Assembly (NCBI RefSeq): GCF_035609205.1
Contig: NZ_CP141184.1
Coordinates: 2,694,501 to 2,758,500 of the forward strand
DNA: 64,000 nt
Source of the DNA: Hymenobacter sp. GOD-10R
GTDB lineage: Bacteria > Bacteroidota > Bacteroidia > Cytophagales > Hymenobacteraceae
Direction of reading: 5' to 3'
In this document: positions 34,912 to 42,634 of the stretch, in pieces
Position numbering within the stretch: position 1 is the stretch's first letter
Layout: each line of letters starts with the position of its first letter
The notes under the pieces: generated by a model
What the model saw: the letters and a program-made list of their open reading frames with translations, nothing else
What the model was told of the DNA's origin: nothing
Databases searched by the model: none
Position numbers and translations under genes: made by a program

Positions 34912-36018
34912 TTACTTGTCTTCCGCTAGCCATTGCATTGCTTGGTACTGACCAGGCCCTAGGAACAGCTGCAAGATTTTATCCGTCATCTTTAGGCCAT
35001 TAGCGCTGTTGGTCAGGAAAACGATGCTTTCCTGTTTTCCAGGAAAGGCCATAAAGAAGCCTTGAAAATCACCGTTGTCGCCCCACTGCCAGATGGCCGG
35101 ACCGTGGCTGATATTTGCCAGGCCCAGCCCGCAAGCCCATGCAATAGCCGCATCAGTAGGAGTAGTGGGCACGCGGCAACGGTTGGCTGGGTTGGCCTGA
35201 GTGGTCAGTAGCTTAGCTGTGGCAGGTGCCAGCCCCCGACCTGCTAGCAGTGCCTGCAAAAAGCGGCTGTAGTCGCTGGCTGTTGAGAGCAGGGTGAAGG
35301 CTCCGTAAGGGTCTATAAAGTGCAGTTGCTGTGTAGGTTTGCCCGTAGCATCATGGCCAAAACAGGCGTTAGCGGTAAAAGCATCGCGCCAGACGAAGCT
35401 GCTATGTGCCATCTGTAAGGGGGTAAAGACCTCCCGCTGTGCCAATGCCTGGAAGGACTTTCCCGTCAGGTGCTCCAGCGTTTTTTGCAGAAATACATAG
35501 CCTTCGCCGGAGTAATTCCAGCAGCTATCAGGCGCGTAGCGCAGGTGTAGGGGTGAGGTACTCCAAGCGGTGCTCAGAGGGTTTTCTGCCCAGTTGGGCA
35601 AGCCGGTGGTGTGGGCCAGCACCATGCGGGCCGTGATTTTGGCTGCGGGGGGGTCCTGTTGTAGCCGCGGATACGCGTAGTAGGTGAGCAAAGGCGTATC
35701 CAGCGTTAGAACGCCTTGGTCGCACAAGCGAAGGGTGAGATAGGCGAGAACCACTTTGCCGAGCGAGGCCGCTTGAAACGTGGTGTTGTCATTAACAGCT
35801 TCCGTAGTGCCCTGTTTGCGCCGACCTAGGTTGTAGGCAGTTGCAGTGCCTTTCTGGCTGTAGATCAGTTGAATACCTGGAACGTTTTCTTGCTTCAGCA
35901 GTGCCTCTAGCTGTGTTTGTTTTGTCGTCTTGGGGCTCGGCACCGCGCGATGCGGTGAGGATTGAGCCGCTGCAACCAGTGCAGTACACCACAGGAATAC
36001 AAGTAGAAGAGCTTTCAT
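34912..36018 (-). CDS. Serine hydrolase of the class C beta-lactamase / PBP family
   Basis: 368 residues with a signal peptide (LLLVFLWCTALVAAAQ, cut near 19). The S-x-x-K nucleophile is in FQAASLGKVVLAYL (about residue 91), the Y-x-N-like second box in SCWNYSGEGYVFLQ (about 168), and a further box (HGPAIWQWGDNGDFQGF, about 310-326) stands in for the KTG region. Members act as beta-lactamases, esterases or D-amino-acid peptidases in the periplasm, and most Bacteroidota copies are uncharacterised. It lies alone between two hairpins (CCTGAGA/TCTCAGG at 34849-34867 and the terminator at 36091). Confidence 0.87.
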   Translation of the reverse strand: MKALLLVFLWCTALVAAAQSSPHRAVPSPKTTKQTQLEALLKQENVPGIQLIYSQKGTATAYNLGRRKQGTTEAVNDNTTFQAASLGKVVLAYLTLRLCDQGVLTLDTPLLTYYAYPRLQQDPPAAKITARMVLAHTTGLPNWAENPLSTAWSTSPLHLRYAPDSCWNYSGEGYVFLQKTLEHLTGKSFQALAQREVFTPLQMAHSSFVWRDAFTANACFGHDATGKPTQQLHFIDPYGAFTLLSTASDYSRFLQALLAGRGLAPATAKLLTTQANPANRCRVPTTPTDAAIAWACGLGLANISHGPAIWQWGDNGDFQGFFMAFPGKQESIVFLTNSANGLKMTDKILQLFLGPGQYQAMQWLAEDK

Positions 36019-36090
36019 GTAAAACGGATTAATAGGTGGTGCAAGCTAGATGCAAAACACAACTCATCCGTTGGCTGAACGGGTAGATAG

Positions 36091-36132
36091 CCAAAACAAA
36101 AGCCTCGGCGTACGCCGAGGCTTTTGTTTTGG
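36091..36132. terminator. Perfect 42-bp palindromic terminator
   Basis: CCAAAACAAAAGCCTCGGCG, TA, then its perfect complement. G/C core with A/T tails on both sides, so it can end transcription both ways. It lies 22 bp beyond the stop of the YeiH-type gene (36155) and upstream of the serine hydrolase start. Confidence 0.88.
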
Positions 36133-36154
36133 GATTGAGCAACCTAGGTTTATT

Positions 36155-37432
36155 TTACCGAAACAGCAGATACGCAATGCCCAACGTCACGAAAATGTTG
36201 AACGTCTGAGCAATCAAGAAGGCGTAGAGTGGTTTCTTGTTTTCCTGCTTGAATAAGTCGTTGAAGTTGGTTTCCAGCCCGATACTAGTGAAAGCGAGGG
36301 CAAACCACCAACCTTGCGCGCTCTTCAAACCGCCTTTCAGCGCGTCGGTAGTTTCTGGGGCAAGGAAGAAAGAGAACAGCAGCGAAGCAGCAATGAAGCC
36401 GAGCACGAACTTCGGGAACCGCTCCCAGATAACCCCTAGGGTCGGCTTGCCTTCGGGCTCGGCAGCGTTTGGGTGATTGGTGTACGTCCAGTATACTGAG
36501 ATGGCGAAGGCAGCTAGGCCGAGCAGCACATTCTGGGAAAACTTCACGATGGTGCTGATTTTCAAGGCCGTTTCTCCTACCAATGTACCCGAGGCCACTA
36601 CGGCGCCGGTCGTGTCGATGCTGCCGCCGAGCCAGGCGCCCGTTACTTCCTGCGATAAACCTAGCCAATGCGCGGCGTAGGGCATGAAAATCATCATCGG
36701 GATGGCCGTGATGAGCACGAGCGAAATGACGTAGGAAAGTTTTTTGGGGTCGCCTTTGATAGCACCCGCCGTGGCAATAGCCGCCGACACACCGCAAATA
36801 GATACGCCGCTGGCAATCATCATGGTAAGCTCGTCGTCTACTTTCAGCTTGCGGCACGTCCAGAAGGCGAAGTACCACACCGATAGCACCACCACCAGCG
36901 CCTGCACTAGCCCGAGTGAACCGGCTTTCAGGATATCGCCGAAAATGACGCTCGTGCCCAGCAGCACCAACCCAATCTTCACAAACAGCTCCGTGGTGAG
37001 CGTGGCCCGCAGCCAGTCGGGCAGGCCAAACACGTTGCTAACGATTAGCCCCGCCAACAAGCTGAAAATAACGGCCTCTAGACCTAGCCCCCGCGCCTGC
37101 GGGCTACCGGCCACAATCAGTGCCAGCAGCGTCAGCAAATACACCAGTGGAAAACCCAGTGCGAAGTTGCGTACCGACTTACCCGTGAGCCGCGCCCCGA
37201 TGCCTGCTACTGCGGCCAGGTAAATGAACTGCGCCAGAATGAGTTGCAGGTTAGCAGCGCTGAAGACTTTGCCGGTAAGCTCGGCCGTATTGTTCCAGTT
37301 AAATACCGGCACCGCAAACGGCAGACCTAGCAACGAAAGCCCAATAAGCAAGCCGCCGAGCACGACGACCACCCAATCTTCGTGGAGGGTAAATGCTCTT
37401 CTGGTGAGAACGGGGGAAACAGTGGTGGACAT
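36155..37432 (-). CDS. YeiH/YadS-type putative sulfate exporter family membrane protein
   Basis: A 425-residue protein with about 11 membrane helices (UPF0324/PSE family). Family landmarks: GLEAVIFSLLAGLIVSNVFGLP, KIGLVLLGTSVIFGDIL, and the long conserved SGVSICGVSAAIATAGAIKGDPKKLSYVISLVLITAIPMMIFMP, then GAWLGGSIDTTGAVVASGTLVGETAL. The family name is based on little biochemistry. Some members sit near taurine/sulfonate or cysteine genes. Here it is 26 bp downstream of a phytoene-dehydrogenase-like gene and may be cotranscribed with it. Confidence 0.9.
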   Translation of the reverse strand: MSTTVSPVLTRRAFTLHEDWVVVVLGGLLIGLSLLGLPFAVPVFNWNNTAELTGKVFSAANLQLILAQFIYLAAVAGIGARLTGKSVRNFALGFPLVYLLTLLALIVAGSPQARGLGLEAVIFSLLAGLIVSNVFGLPDWLRATLTTELFVKIGLVLLGTSVIFGDILKAGSLGLVQALVVVLSVWYFAFWTCRKLKVDDELTMMIASGVSICGVSAAIATAGAIKGDPKKLSYVISLVLITAIPMMIFMPYAAHWLGLSQEVTGAWLGGSIDTTGAVVASGTLVGETALKISTIVKFSQNVLLGLAAFAISVYWTYTNHPNAAEPEGKPTLGVIWERFPKFVLGFIAASLLFSFFLAPETTDALKGGLKSAQGWWFALAFTSIGLETNFNDLFKQENKKPLYAFLIAQTFNIFVTLGIAYLLFR

Positions 37433-37458
37433 AGAGGAAAGAATAGAAGATGGGAAAG

Positions 37459-38910
37459 TTAGTCTTGGTAAAGTGGTGGGGCTTTGAGCTTGAACACGTC
37501 ACGTAAGGCGCGGTTGGCGGCGTGGTAGCCGCACATGCCGTGCACGCCCCCGCCAGGCGGCGTGGCCGAGGAACAGATGTAAAGCCCTGATTTAGAAGTA
37601 CGATAAGGCGAAGCTCGCAACGCCGGCCGCGTGTACAGCTGCGCCGCATTCAGCAAGCCGCCGTTAATGTCGCCACCCACGTAGTTGGGGTTGTGCTCCT
37701 CGATCTGGGCCGTGTCGAAGGTGTGGCGGCCGATAATCCGTTCGCGGAAGCCAGGGGCAAAGCGCTCCACTTGCCGCTCGATGATGTCGGTCATATTAGC
37801 ACGGGAGCCATTCGGGACGTGGCAGTAGGCCCAGGCGGTGTGCTTGCCGGCGGGGGCGCGAGTGTCGTCGAAGAGGCTTTGCTGGGCCAGTAGCACAAAC
37901 GGCTTGCTAGGGTGCTGACCATTAGCAGCGGCTTTTTCGCTGGCGGCAATTTCGGGCAGCGTACCCCCTAGGTGCACTGTGCCGGCTTGGTGGCAATCGG
38001 CCGCCGTGAATGGAATCGGCCCGTCCAAGGCCCAATCAATCTTGTACACGCCCATTCCATATTGGTAGCGTCGTAGCTGCCATTGATAAATGGTCGAGAG
38101 GCTATGGCCTGCAATCTGAAGGAGTTGTGCCGGCGTGACATCGAGCAGCACGGCGCGGGCCTTCGGCAGCTGCGCCAGCGAGCGGACGAACGTACCCGTT
38201 TCCACCTTGCCACCTAGGGCCACAAAGTGCGCCACCAGCGCATCGGCAATACGCTGGGAGCCACCTTTTGGCAGCGGCCAGCCTTTGCGGTGGGCCGCCG
38301 TGAGTAGCACCAAACCGATGGCCGCCGTGGTGATATTTTCGAGCGGCTGAATCGAGTGGGCTGCCATGCCAGCGAATAAGCCCTTGGCTTCTTTGGTCTT
38401 GAAGCGGTTGGTGAGCGTGGTAGCCGGCAGCAGCGCCGACAAGCCAAACTGCGCCATATTAATAGGGTGCTTCGGAATGTGGAGCGGCGCCAGCACGTCG
38501 TTGGCAATGCTTGGCCAATTGGCAACCAGTGGCTCCATCAAATCGCGGTACGCCTGCTCATCCGAACCTAGCTTGCGAGCCGTTTCGGCCAGAGAATTAA
38601 GCACAACGGCCGCCGTGCCGTCATCAAAGGGGTGCGCTGCCGCGACGGGAGGTGTGATGTATTCTAAGCCATACTGCGCAAGCGGCAGCGTTTGGAAGTA
38701 AGGCGAAGCCGCCGCCAGCGGGTGAATGGCGGAGCAAATGTCGTGGTGAAAGCCCGGTAGCGTCAGCTCAGCCGTGCGCAGACCGCCACCTAGGTCCTTC
38801 TTGCCCTCAATCAGCAACACCGACAAACCGGCTTGCTGCAACACAATAGCAGCGGCCAGCCCATTCGGCCCCGAACCAACGACAACGGCATCATAATCAA
38901 AGTTATCCAT
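37459..38910 (-). CDS. Phytoene dehydrogenase-like FAD oxidoreductase (PYROXD2-like)
   Basis: A 483-residue amine-oxidase/carotenoid-desaturase fold flavoprotein. The ADP-binding GxGxxG region is VVVGSGPNGLAAAIVLQQAGLSVLLIEGKKDLGGG (about residues 10-44). A C-terminal FAD-closing segment (GLYICSSATPPGGGVHGMCGYHAANRAL) is present. The substrate side HHDICSAIHPLAAASPYF and the overall length match the NAD(P)/FAD-dependent oxidoreductases loosely named phytoene dehydrogenase-like. No other carotenoid genes are here, so carotenoid desaturation is doubtful. It lies downstream of the two DoxX-like membrane proteins and could share their redox role. Confidence 0.88.
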   Translation of the reverse strand: MDNFDYDAVVVGSGPNGLAAAIVLQQAGLSVLLIEGKKDLGGGLRTAELTLPGFHHDICSAIHPLAAASPYFQTLPLAQYGLEYITPPVAAAHPFDDGTAAVVLNSLAETARKLGSDEQAYRDLMEPLVANWPSIANDVLAPLHIPKHPINMAQFGLSALLPATTLTNRFKTKEAKGLFAGMAAHSIQPLENITTAAIGLVLLTAAHRKGWPLPKGGSQRIADALVAHFVALGGKVETGTFVRSLAQLPKARAVLLDVTPAQLLQIAGHSLSTIYQWQLRRYQYGMGVYKIDWALDGPIPFTAADCHQAGTVHLGGTLPEIAASEKAAANGQHPSKPFVLLAQQSLFDDTRAPAGKHTAWAYCHVPNGSRANMTDIIERQVERFAPGFRERIIGRHTFDTAQIEEHNPNYVGGDINGGLLNAAQLYTRPALRASPYRTSKSGLYICSSATPPGGGVHGMCGYHAANRALRDVFKLKAPPLYQD

Positions 38911-38977
38911 GGAGTGATGAAGAAGCTCTGCGGCTGTTTTTTAGCGCCGAGCTTAGTAGAGTGAGAGAGTTGAACGG

Positions 38978-39109
38978 CCCGGTCCGACGCTCTAGGCGTC
39001 CAACCGGTTTTCGCTGCGAAGGTCCGCGCCCTATAAACAAGGCAACTGCAACATTAGCACGAAGCTCGTTCAACGACGACCGGTCGGACGCCTAGGGCGT
39101 CGGACCGGG
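38978..39109. repeat. Intergenic palindromic element E5
   Basis: 30-nt arms (38978-39007 and 39080-39109; start CCCGGTCCGACGCTCTAGGC) with 2 mismatches. Each arm contains the near-palindrome GGACGCCTAGGGCGTC. The interior near the right arm reads CTCGTTCAACGAC, the reverse of the GTTGAACGA core of E1-E4. Located between the phytoene-dehydrogenase-like gene and the second DoxX-like gene. Confidence 0.88.
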
Positions 39110-39114
39110 GCACG

Positions 39115-40809
39115 TTAGTACTGCCCGGCCGACAACGTCGACTCCGATAAGGTGTACTTACGGTCAACTCGGTCGAGAACGACGTAGAGCGAATCTTTTT
39201 TCTCGTTGAGGCCACGCAAGATGACGTGCTTGCCGCCGTCGGTGGTCTGGTAGGTCAGAATCATATGGTTGCGCTTTTCGGGGCGTTGCTCGGCCTTGAT
39301 GCCCCGCACCCGACGCGTGCTGGAGGCGCTGGGGTTAATCTTGGCGGTTTCGTCGCCGATGTGGGCTAGGGCCGTGGGGCTGATCCACTCAGCTAGGGAG
39401 GCTTGGTATTTGGCTTGGCGCTCCGCGTCGTTGCTACCTAGGTAGCTGCCGCCGAAGTCGCCGCCGTAGCCGTTGGTGTGGGCGGCCGCAATGCTACTGC
39501 CTTTCGGGGCGCGCCGCTGGGCAACGGCTTCGTCGCGGTTGCGGCGGCCACGGCGGTCGTTGCCGGTGCGGATTTTACTTTGCAGGTACAGTGTGTGGTC
39601 GATGGTATCGGCATCGTAGTAGAACACGCGCTGGCCACCGGCCAGACCGGTCGTTTCGAAAGTGCGGTTGATGTCGCGCATGGGCGAGCCGCCGCCGTTT
39701 GAGAGGTCTAGCTTCAGGGGACGGTTTACCTTGTAGGTCAGCGTAGTCCACTTCTCAAACGTGGCCTGCTGCCACCGCACGCTGTCGAGGGGCGAGTAGG
39801 GGATGCTTTGGCCGTTGAGGCGGAACTCCGTCACGTTGTAGAGGCCGCGCAGGGCCGCCACGCCTCTTTGGGCGGGCTGCTTGTAAGGGTCGTAGGTGAA
39901 GTTCTCGTATTCGAGGTAGGTCAGGTATACCAGGAAAATACCGATGGTCGCCGTTTTCAGACCTAGCCTGGTGTAGCGCAGCCACGCCTCGCGGAACCTA
40001 GGGTAGTAGTGGTGCGGCACCGTGTACCGCTCTTTGATGAGCAGGTTATACAGGTTCGGAATATCCTGAATCATCAGAAACGCCGCTAGCAGCACGAAGT
40101 AGGAGCTATACACGTGCACGCCGCCATCATACGCAAAGTTGACGAATACAATATCGCCAAGGGCGCCGAGCAGCAAAGCCGCCCCTAGGAAGGTCGTGCG
40201 GCGGAAGAACAACAGCACGCCAGCCAGCGACTCTACTAAGCCTGTAAATACCTGATACCACGGCACGATGCCGATCTGAAGCCAAAAGATTTTCTGCGCC
40301 GTCATGTCGCCGAAGTCACTGTTCAACAGACCAATGGAAGGGTAGGGCATCTGCGTGGGGAACACCTTTGTGAAGCCAAAGCCAATGATGCCGATGCCCG
40401 CCCGGAAGCGCACAATTACGCGCAGCCAGTAGTATAGCACCTCGTATTCTTCGCGCTTGCGGTCAACCAGCGTCCAAATGATACCAATGACCAGCGCAAT
40501 ACCTAGGGCCACAAACCACTTGTCGTAGCCGAGTAGGGCCGGGGCGCCACCCTCCGTGCCGCCTGGGAGAAAGAACGTGGGCGAGAAGCGGGCAATGTCG
40601 TACACGTCGCGGTAGTGTCCGTGCAGCCAGTCAATCGTGAACAGGTTTTTGTACCACCCAAAGTCACTGGGGAGCGACATCAGCACGAAAAACGGAAAAG
40701 CAATGCGGAACAGAACGCGCTGGTACGGCTTCCAAGGGCGGCGCACCGGAGCGTCGGTGGCAGGTGCCGCAGTAGTTGGCAGCGGCGCAGTGAGGAAAGT
40801 AGGAGCCAT
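39115..40809 (-). CDS. Large DoxX-like multi-pass membrane protein with C-terminal soluble domain (paralog 2)
   Basis: 564 residues. A cytoplasmic start is followed by several helices. The DoxX-like core is VIVRFRAGIGIIGFGFTKVFPTQMPYPS, then IGIVPWYQVFTGLVESLAGVLLFFRRTTFLGAALLLGALGDIVFVNFAYDGG (about residues 125-250). A last helix lies near 310. The C-terminal ~230 residues are soluble, starting GLYNVTEFRLNGQSIPYSPLDSVRWQQATFEKW and ending VILRGLNEKKDSLYVVLDRVDRKYTL. A glycine/asparagine/arginine-rich insert (about 400-450) is absent from paralog 1. The soluble part looks like a beta-rich domain. It is linked on one strand to SusC/SusD and paralog 1. Function unknown. Confidence 0.8.
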   Translation of the reverse strand: MAPTFLTAPLPTTAAPATDAPVRRPWKPYQRVLFRIAFPFFVLMSLPSDFGWYKNLFTIDWLHGHYRDVYDIARFSPTFFLPGGTEGGAPALLGYDKWFVALGIALVIGIIWTLVDRKREEYEVLYYWLRVIVRFRAGIGIIGFGFTKVFPTQMPYPSIGLLNSDFGDMTAQKIFWLQIGIVPWYQVFTGLVESLAGVLLFFRRTTFLGAALLLGALGDIVFVNFAYDGGVHVYSSYFVLLAAFLMIQDIPNLYNLLIKERYTVPHHYYPRFREAWLRYTRLGLKTATIGIFLVYLTYLEYENFTYDPYKQPAQRGVAALRGLYNVTEFRLNGQSIPYSPLDSVRWQQATFEKWTTLTYKVNRPLKLDLSNGGGSPMRDINRTFETTGLAGGQRVFYYDADTIDHTLYLQSKIRTGNDRRGRRNRDEAVAQRRAPKGSSIAAAHTNGYGGDFGGSYLGSNDAERQAKYQASLAEWISPTALAHIGDETAKINPSASSTRRVRGIKAEQRPEKRNHMILTYQTTDGGKHVILRGLNEKKDSLYVVLDRVDRKYTLSESTLSAGQY

Positions 40810-40847
40810 TAGGATAAGAGTCTAATCAGATTTGATACTACCATCGT

Positions 40848-40940
40848 GTCATGCTGAGCGTGTCGAAGCATCTCTGCAGCTTCGTTGCAATACCATTGAT
40901 TAGCATTGCGATAGAGATGCTTCGACACGCTCAGCATGAC
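40848..40940. repeat. Intergenic palindromic element E9
   Basis: Perfect 28-nt arms (40848-40875 and 40913-40940; start GTCATGCTGAGCGTGTCGAA). Homologous to E8, but the arm has GAGCGTGTCGAAGC where E8 has GAGCTTGCCGAAGC, changed in both arms so pairing is kept. The spacer also matches E8 in reverse (CTCTA-Y-CGCAATG-S-TAATCA). Located between the two DoxX-like paralogs. Confidence 0.9.
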
Positions 40941-40959
40941 GGTCTATTTTATCAGTGCA

Positions 40960-42360
40960 TCACAGCTTCGAGCCAGCGCCGCGGCCCGTCTTGCTGGCTT
41001 CTTCGAGCAGGTATTTCTTGTTTCGCTTTTCTAGCACCACATACAGGTCTTGTCCTTGCACATCGGTGCCACTGAGGACGAGGGTATTCGCATCGGGGCG
41101 GGTCAGGTGCAGTGTCAGCTTATCAGGGCCTTCCAGTTTGTTGCGATTTTGAAGGTTGAGCGTCTGGCCGTCAGCGCTGAGCGTGTAGCCGTAATAGTGG
41201 CGACCGGCTGCGCCAGCAAATTCGTAGTTGCGGGCTAGGTCGTCGGGGTGAATGATTTCCGTATTGCTTTGGTCGAGCACGACGGGGCTGTTAGATCGAA
41301 TGCTCAGGGTGGCCCATTTTTCAAACACCACGTCTTGCCAGCGCACCGGGTCGGTAGCCGAGTAAGGATGCACCTGGCCGTTCAGCCGAAACTCGCGCAC
41401 GTTGTACAGGCCCGCCGCATTCGGCAAGCCGGCTGCCGCTGGGTAGTGGTAAGGCCCCGCGTGATACGCCGCGTAGGTTTTAGCACCATAAATCCCTACA
41501 AAGAAGAACACGAAGCCCACCTTCATCGTCAATTTAGCCGTGCGTGGCCACCCTGCCGGCAGCACCAAGCGGAAGCGGTTCGGTTGCGTGGGTTGCTCCA
41601 GGGTGAGCAGGTTGTTGAGACGGCGTAGGTCGTACCAAAGAACCAGCAGCCCTAGGGTAATTAGGTAGAAGCTGTACACGTACTCGCCGCCCTCGTAAGC
41701 TAGGTTCGAGAGGAACACGTTGCCCAAAAACGACAGCACGATAAATGCCCCGACGCTCGCCGTACGCCGATTGAGCAGCAGCAGCGCCCCCAGGATTTCT
41801 ACCAACCCCAAAAACGATTCGTACGAAGGCGTGATACCTAGGCTCAGCGAGAAGATTTTCCAGTCGCTGAGGTCGCCGTAGTGCGTGTTCAGGTGGCTGA
41901 GCGAGGGCAGCGGCGACTGCATCGGGAAGAACTTCAGGAAGCCGTACGCCAGTAGCCCCGCCGCCAAGCGGTAGCGCGCCAGCACCCGCAGCCAATAATA
42001 TAAGGTGTCGTAGTTCGTGCGAGTTTGGTCGCGCAGGCCCCACACGGCCGCTCCGACGGCCGCAATAGCCGCTATAATAGCCCAGTTGACAAAGAAATCA
42101 GGGCCGTCAAAAAAGCGGGGCGAGTAGTGCGCCAGCCGGAAAATATCACCGAACGAGAACCCCGCCCAATTGCTAATAACGTCGCGGTAATACTTCCAAT
42201 CGAGCGGCACGATTTGGAGGAAGAAGTACAGGAAAGCGAAGCGGAACAGCCCTTTCTCGAAGCTAGACCACCGATCCGGCGTCTGCGTCGGCACTGCGGA
42301 CGTCGGCGCCGCTGGGCGCTCCTGCACCGGCGTAGTTTGGAAAGACAAAGTGGTGCTCAT
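40960..42360 (-). CDS. Large DoxX-like multi-pass membrane protein with C-terminal soluble domain (paralog 1)
   Basis: 466 residues from the chosen start MSTTLSFQTT at 42360; an ATG at 42420 would add 20 residues. It shares the plan of paralog 2: the pairs YWLRVLARYRLAAGLLAYGFLKFFPMQSPLPS, FLGLVEILGALLLLNRRTASVGAFIVLSFLGNVFLSNLAYEGGEYVYS and GLYNVREFRLNGQVHPYSATDPVRWQDVVFEKWATL match the equivalent parts of the neighbour. About 8-9 membrane helices are followed by a soluble beta-rich tail with LYVVLEKRNKKYLLEE. Such proteins beside SusCD suggest a membrane redox step linked to an imported substrate. This is inference. Confidence 0.8.
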   Translation of the reverse strand: MSTTLSFQTTPVQERPAAPTSAVPTQTPDRWSSFEKGLFRFAFLYFFLQIVPLDWKYYRDVISNWAGFSFGDIFRLAHYSPRFFDGPDFFVNWAIIAAIAAVGAAVWGLRDQTRTNYDTLYYWLRVLARYRLAAGLLAYGFLKFFPMQSPLPSLSHLNTHYGDLSDWKIFSLSLGITPSYESFLGLVEILGALLLLNRRTASVGAFIVLSFLGNVFLSNLAYEGGEYVYSFYLITLGLLVLWYDLRRLNNLLTLEQPTQPNRFRLVLPAGWPRTAKLTMKVGFVFFFVGIYGAKTYAAYHAGPYHYPAAAGLPNAAGLYNVREFRLNGQVHPYSATDPVRWQDVVFEKWATLSIRSNSPVVLDQSNTEIIHPDDLARNYEFAGAAGRHYYGYTLSADGQTLNLQNRNKLEGPDKLTLHLTRPDANTLVLSGTDVQGQDLYVVLEKRNKKYLLEEASKTGRGAGSKL

Positions 42361-42438
42361 GGGTTCGAAAGAATGAGTGGAAGGAAAGGGAGTGGGTTGT
42401 GTAGAGAGGTATCGAAGCAATTTGCGTGTAGTTGGAAG

Positions 42439-42629
42439 GTCGTTCAGGCGGAGCGCCTCACCCCCCAGCCCCCTCTCCGAAAAGGAGAGGGGGAGCCTGT
42501 ACCGGTTTTATTGGCTATTCGCCCTAGTTTCGCAAAAGCCAACTGCTAGTAACCAATAGCTTAATCGACTGGCTCCCCCTCTCCTTTTCGGAGAGGGGGC
42601 TGGGGGGTGAGGCGCTCCGCCTGAACGAC
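42439..42629. repeat. Intergenic palindromic element E6 (59-bp perfect arms)
   Basis: Arms 42439-42497 and 42571-42629 are perfect reverse complements over 59 nt (start GTCGTTCAGGCGGAGCGCCT). Each contains GCGGAGCGC and CCCCCTCTCCGAAAAGGAGA hairpins. The 73-nt interior has a weaker pair (ATTGGCTATT / ACCAATAGC). Same arm type as E7. It fills nearly the whole gap between the susD stop and paralog 1. Confidence 0.95.
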
Positions 42630-42634
42630 TACGC

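Noticed and set aside
37459..38910. Carotenoid biosynthesis cluster based on the phytoene-dehydrogenase-like gene
   Set aside because: No phytoene synthase, cyclase or other carotenoid gene nearby; the sterol-desaturase-like gene at 60495 is over 20 kb away.
10399..42629. Intergenic inverted repeats as CRISPR or insertion-sequence ends
   Set aside because: No evenly spaced direct repeats with spacers, no cas genes, and no transposase reading frame between any arm pair.
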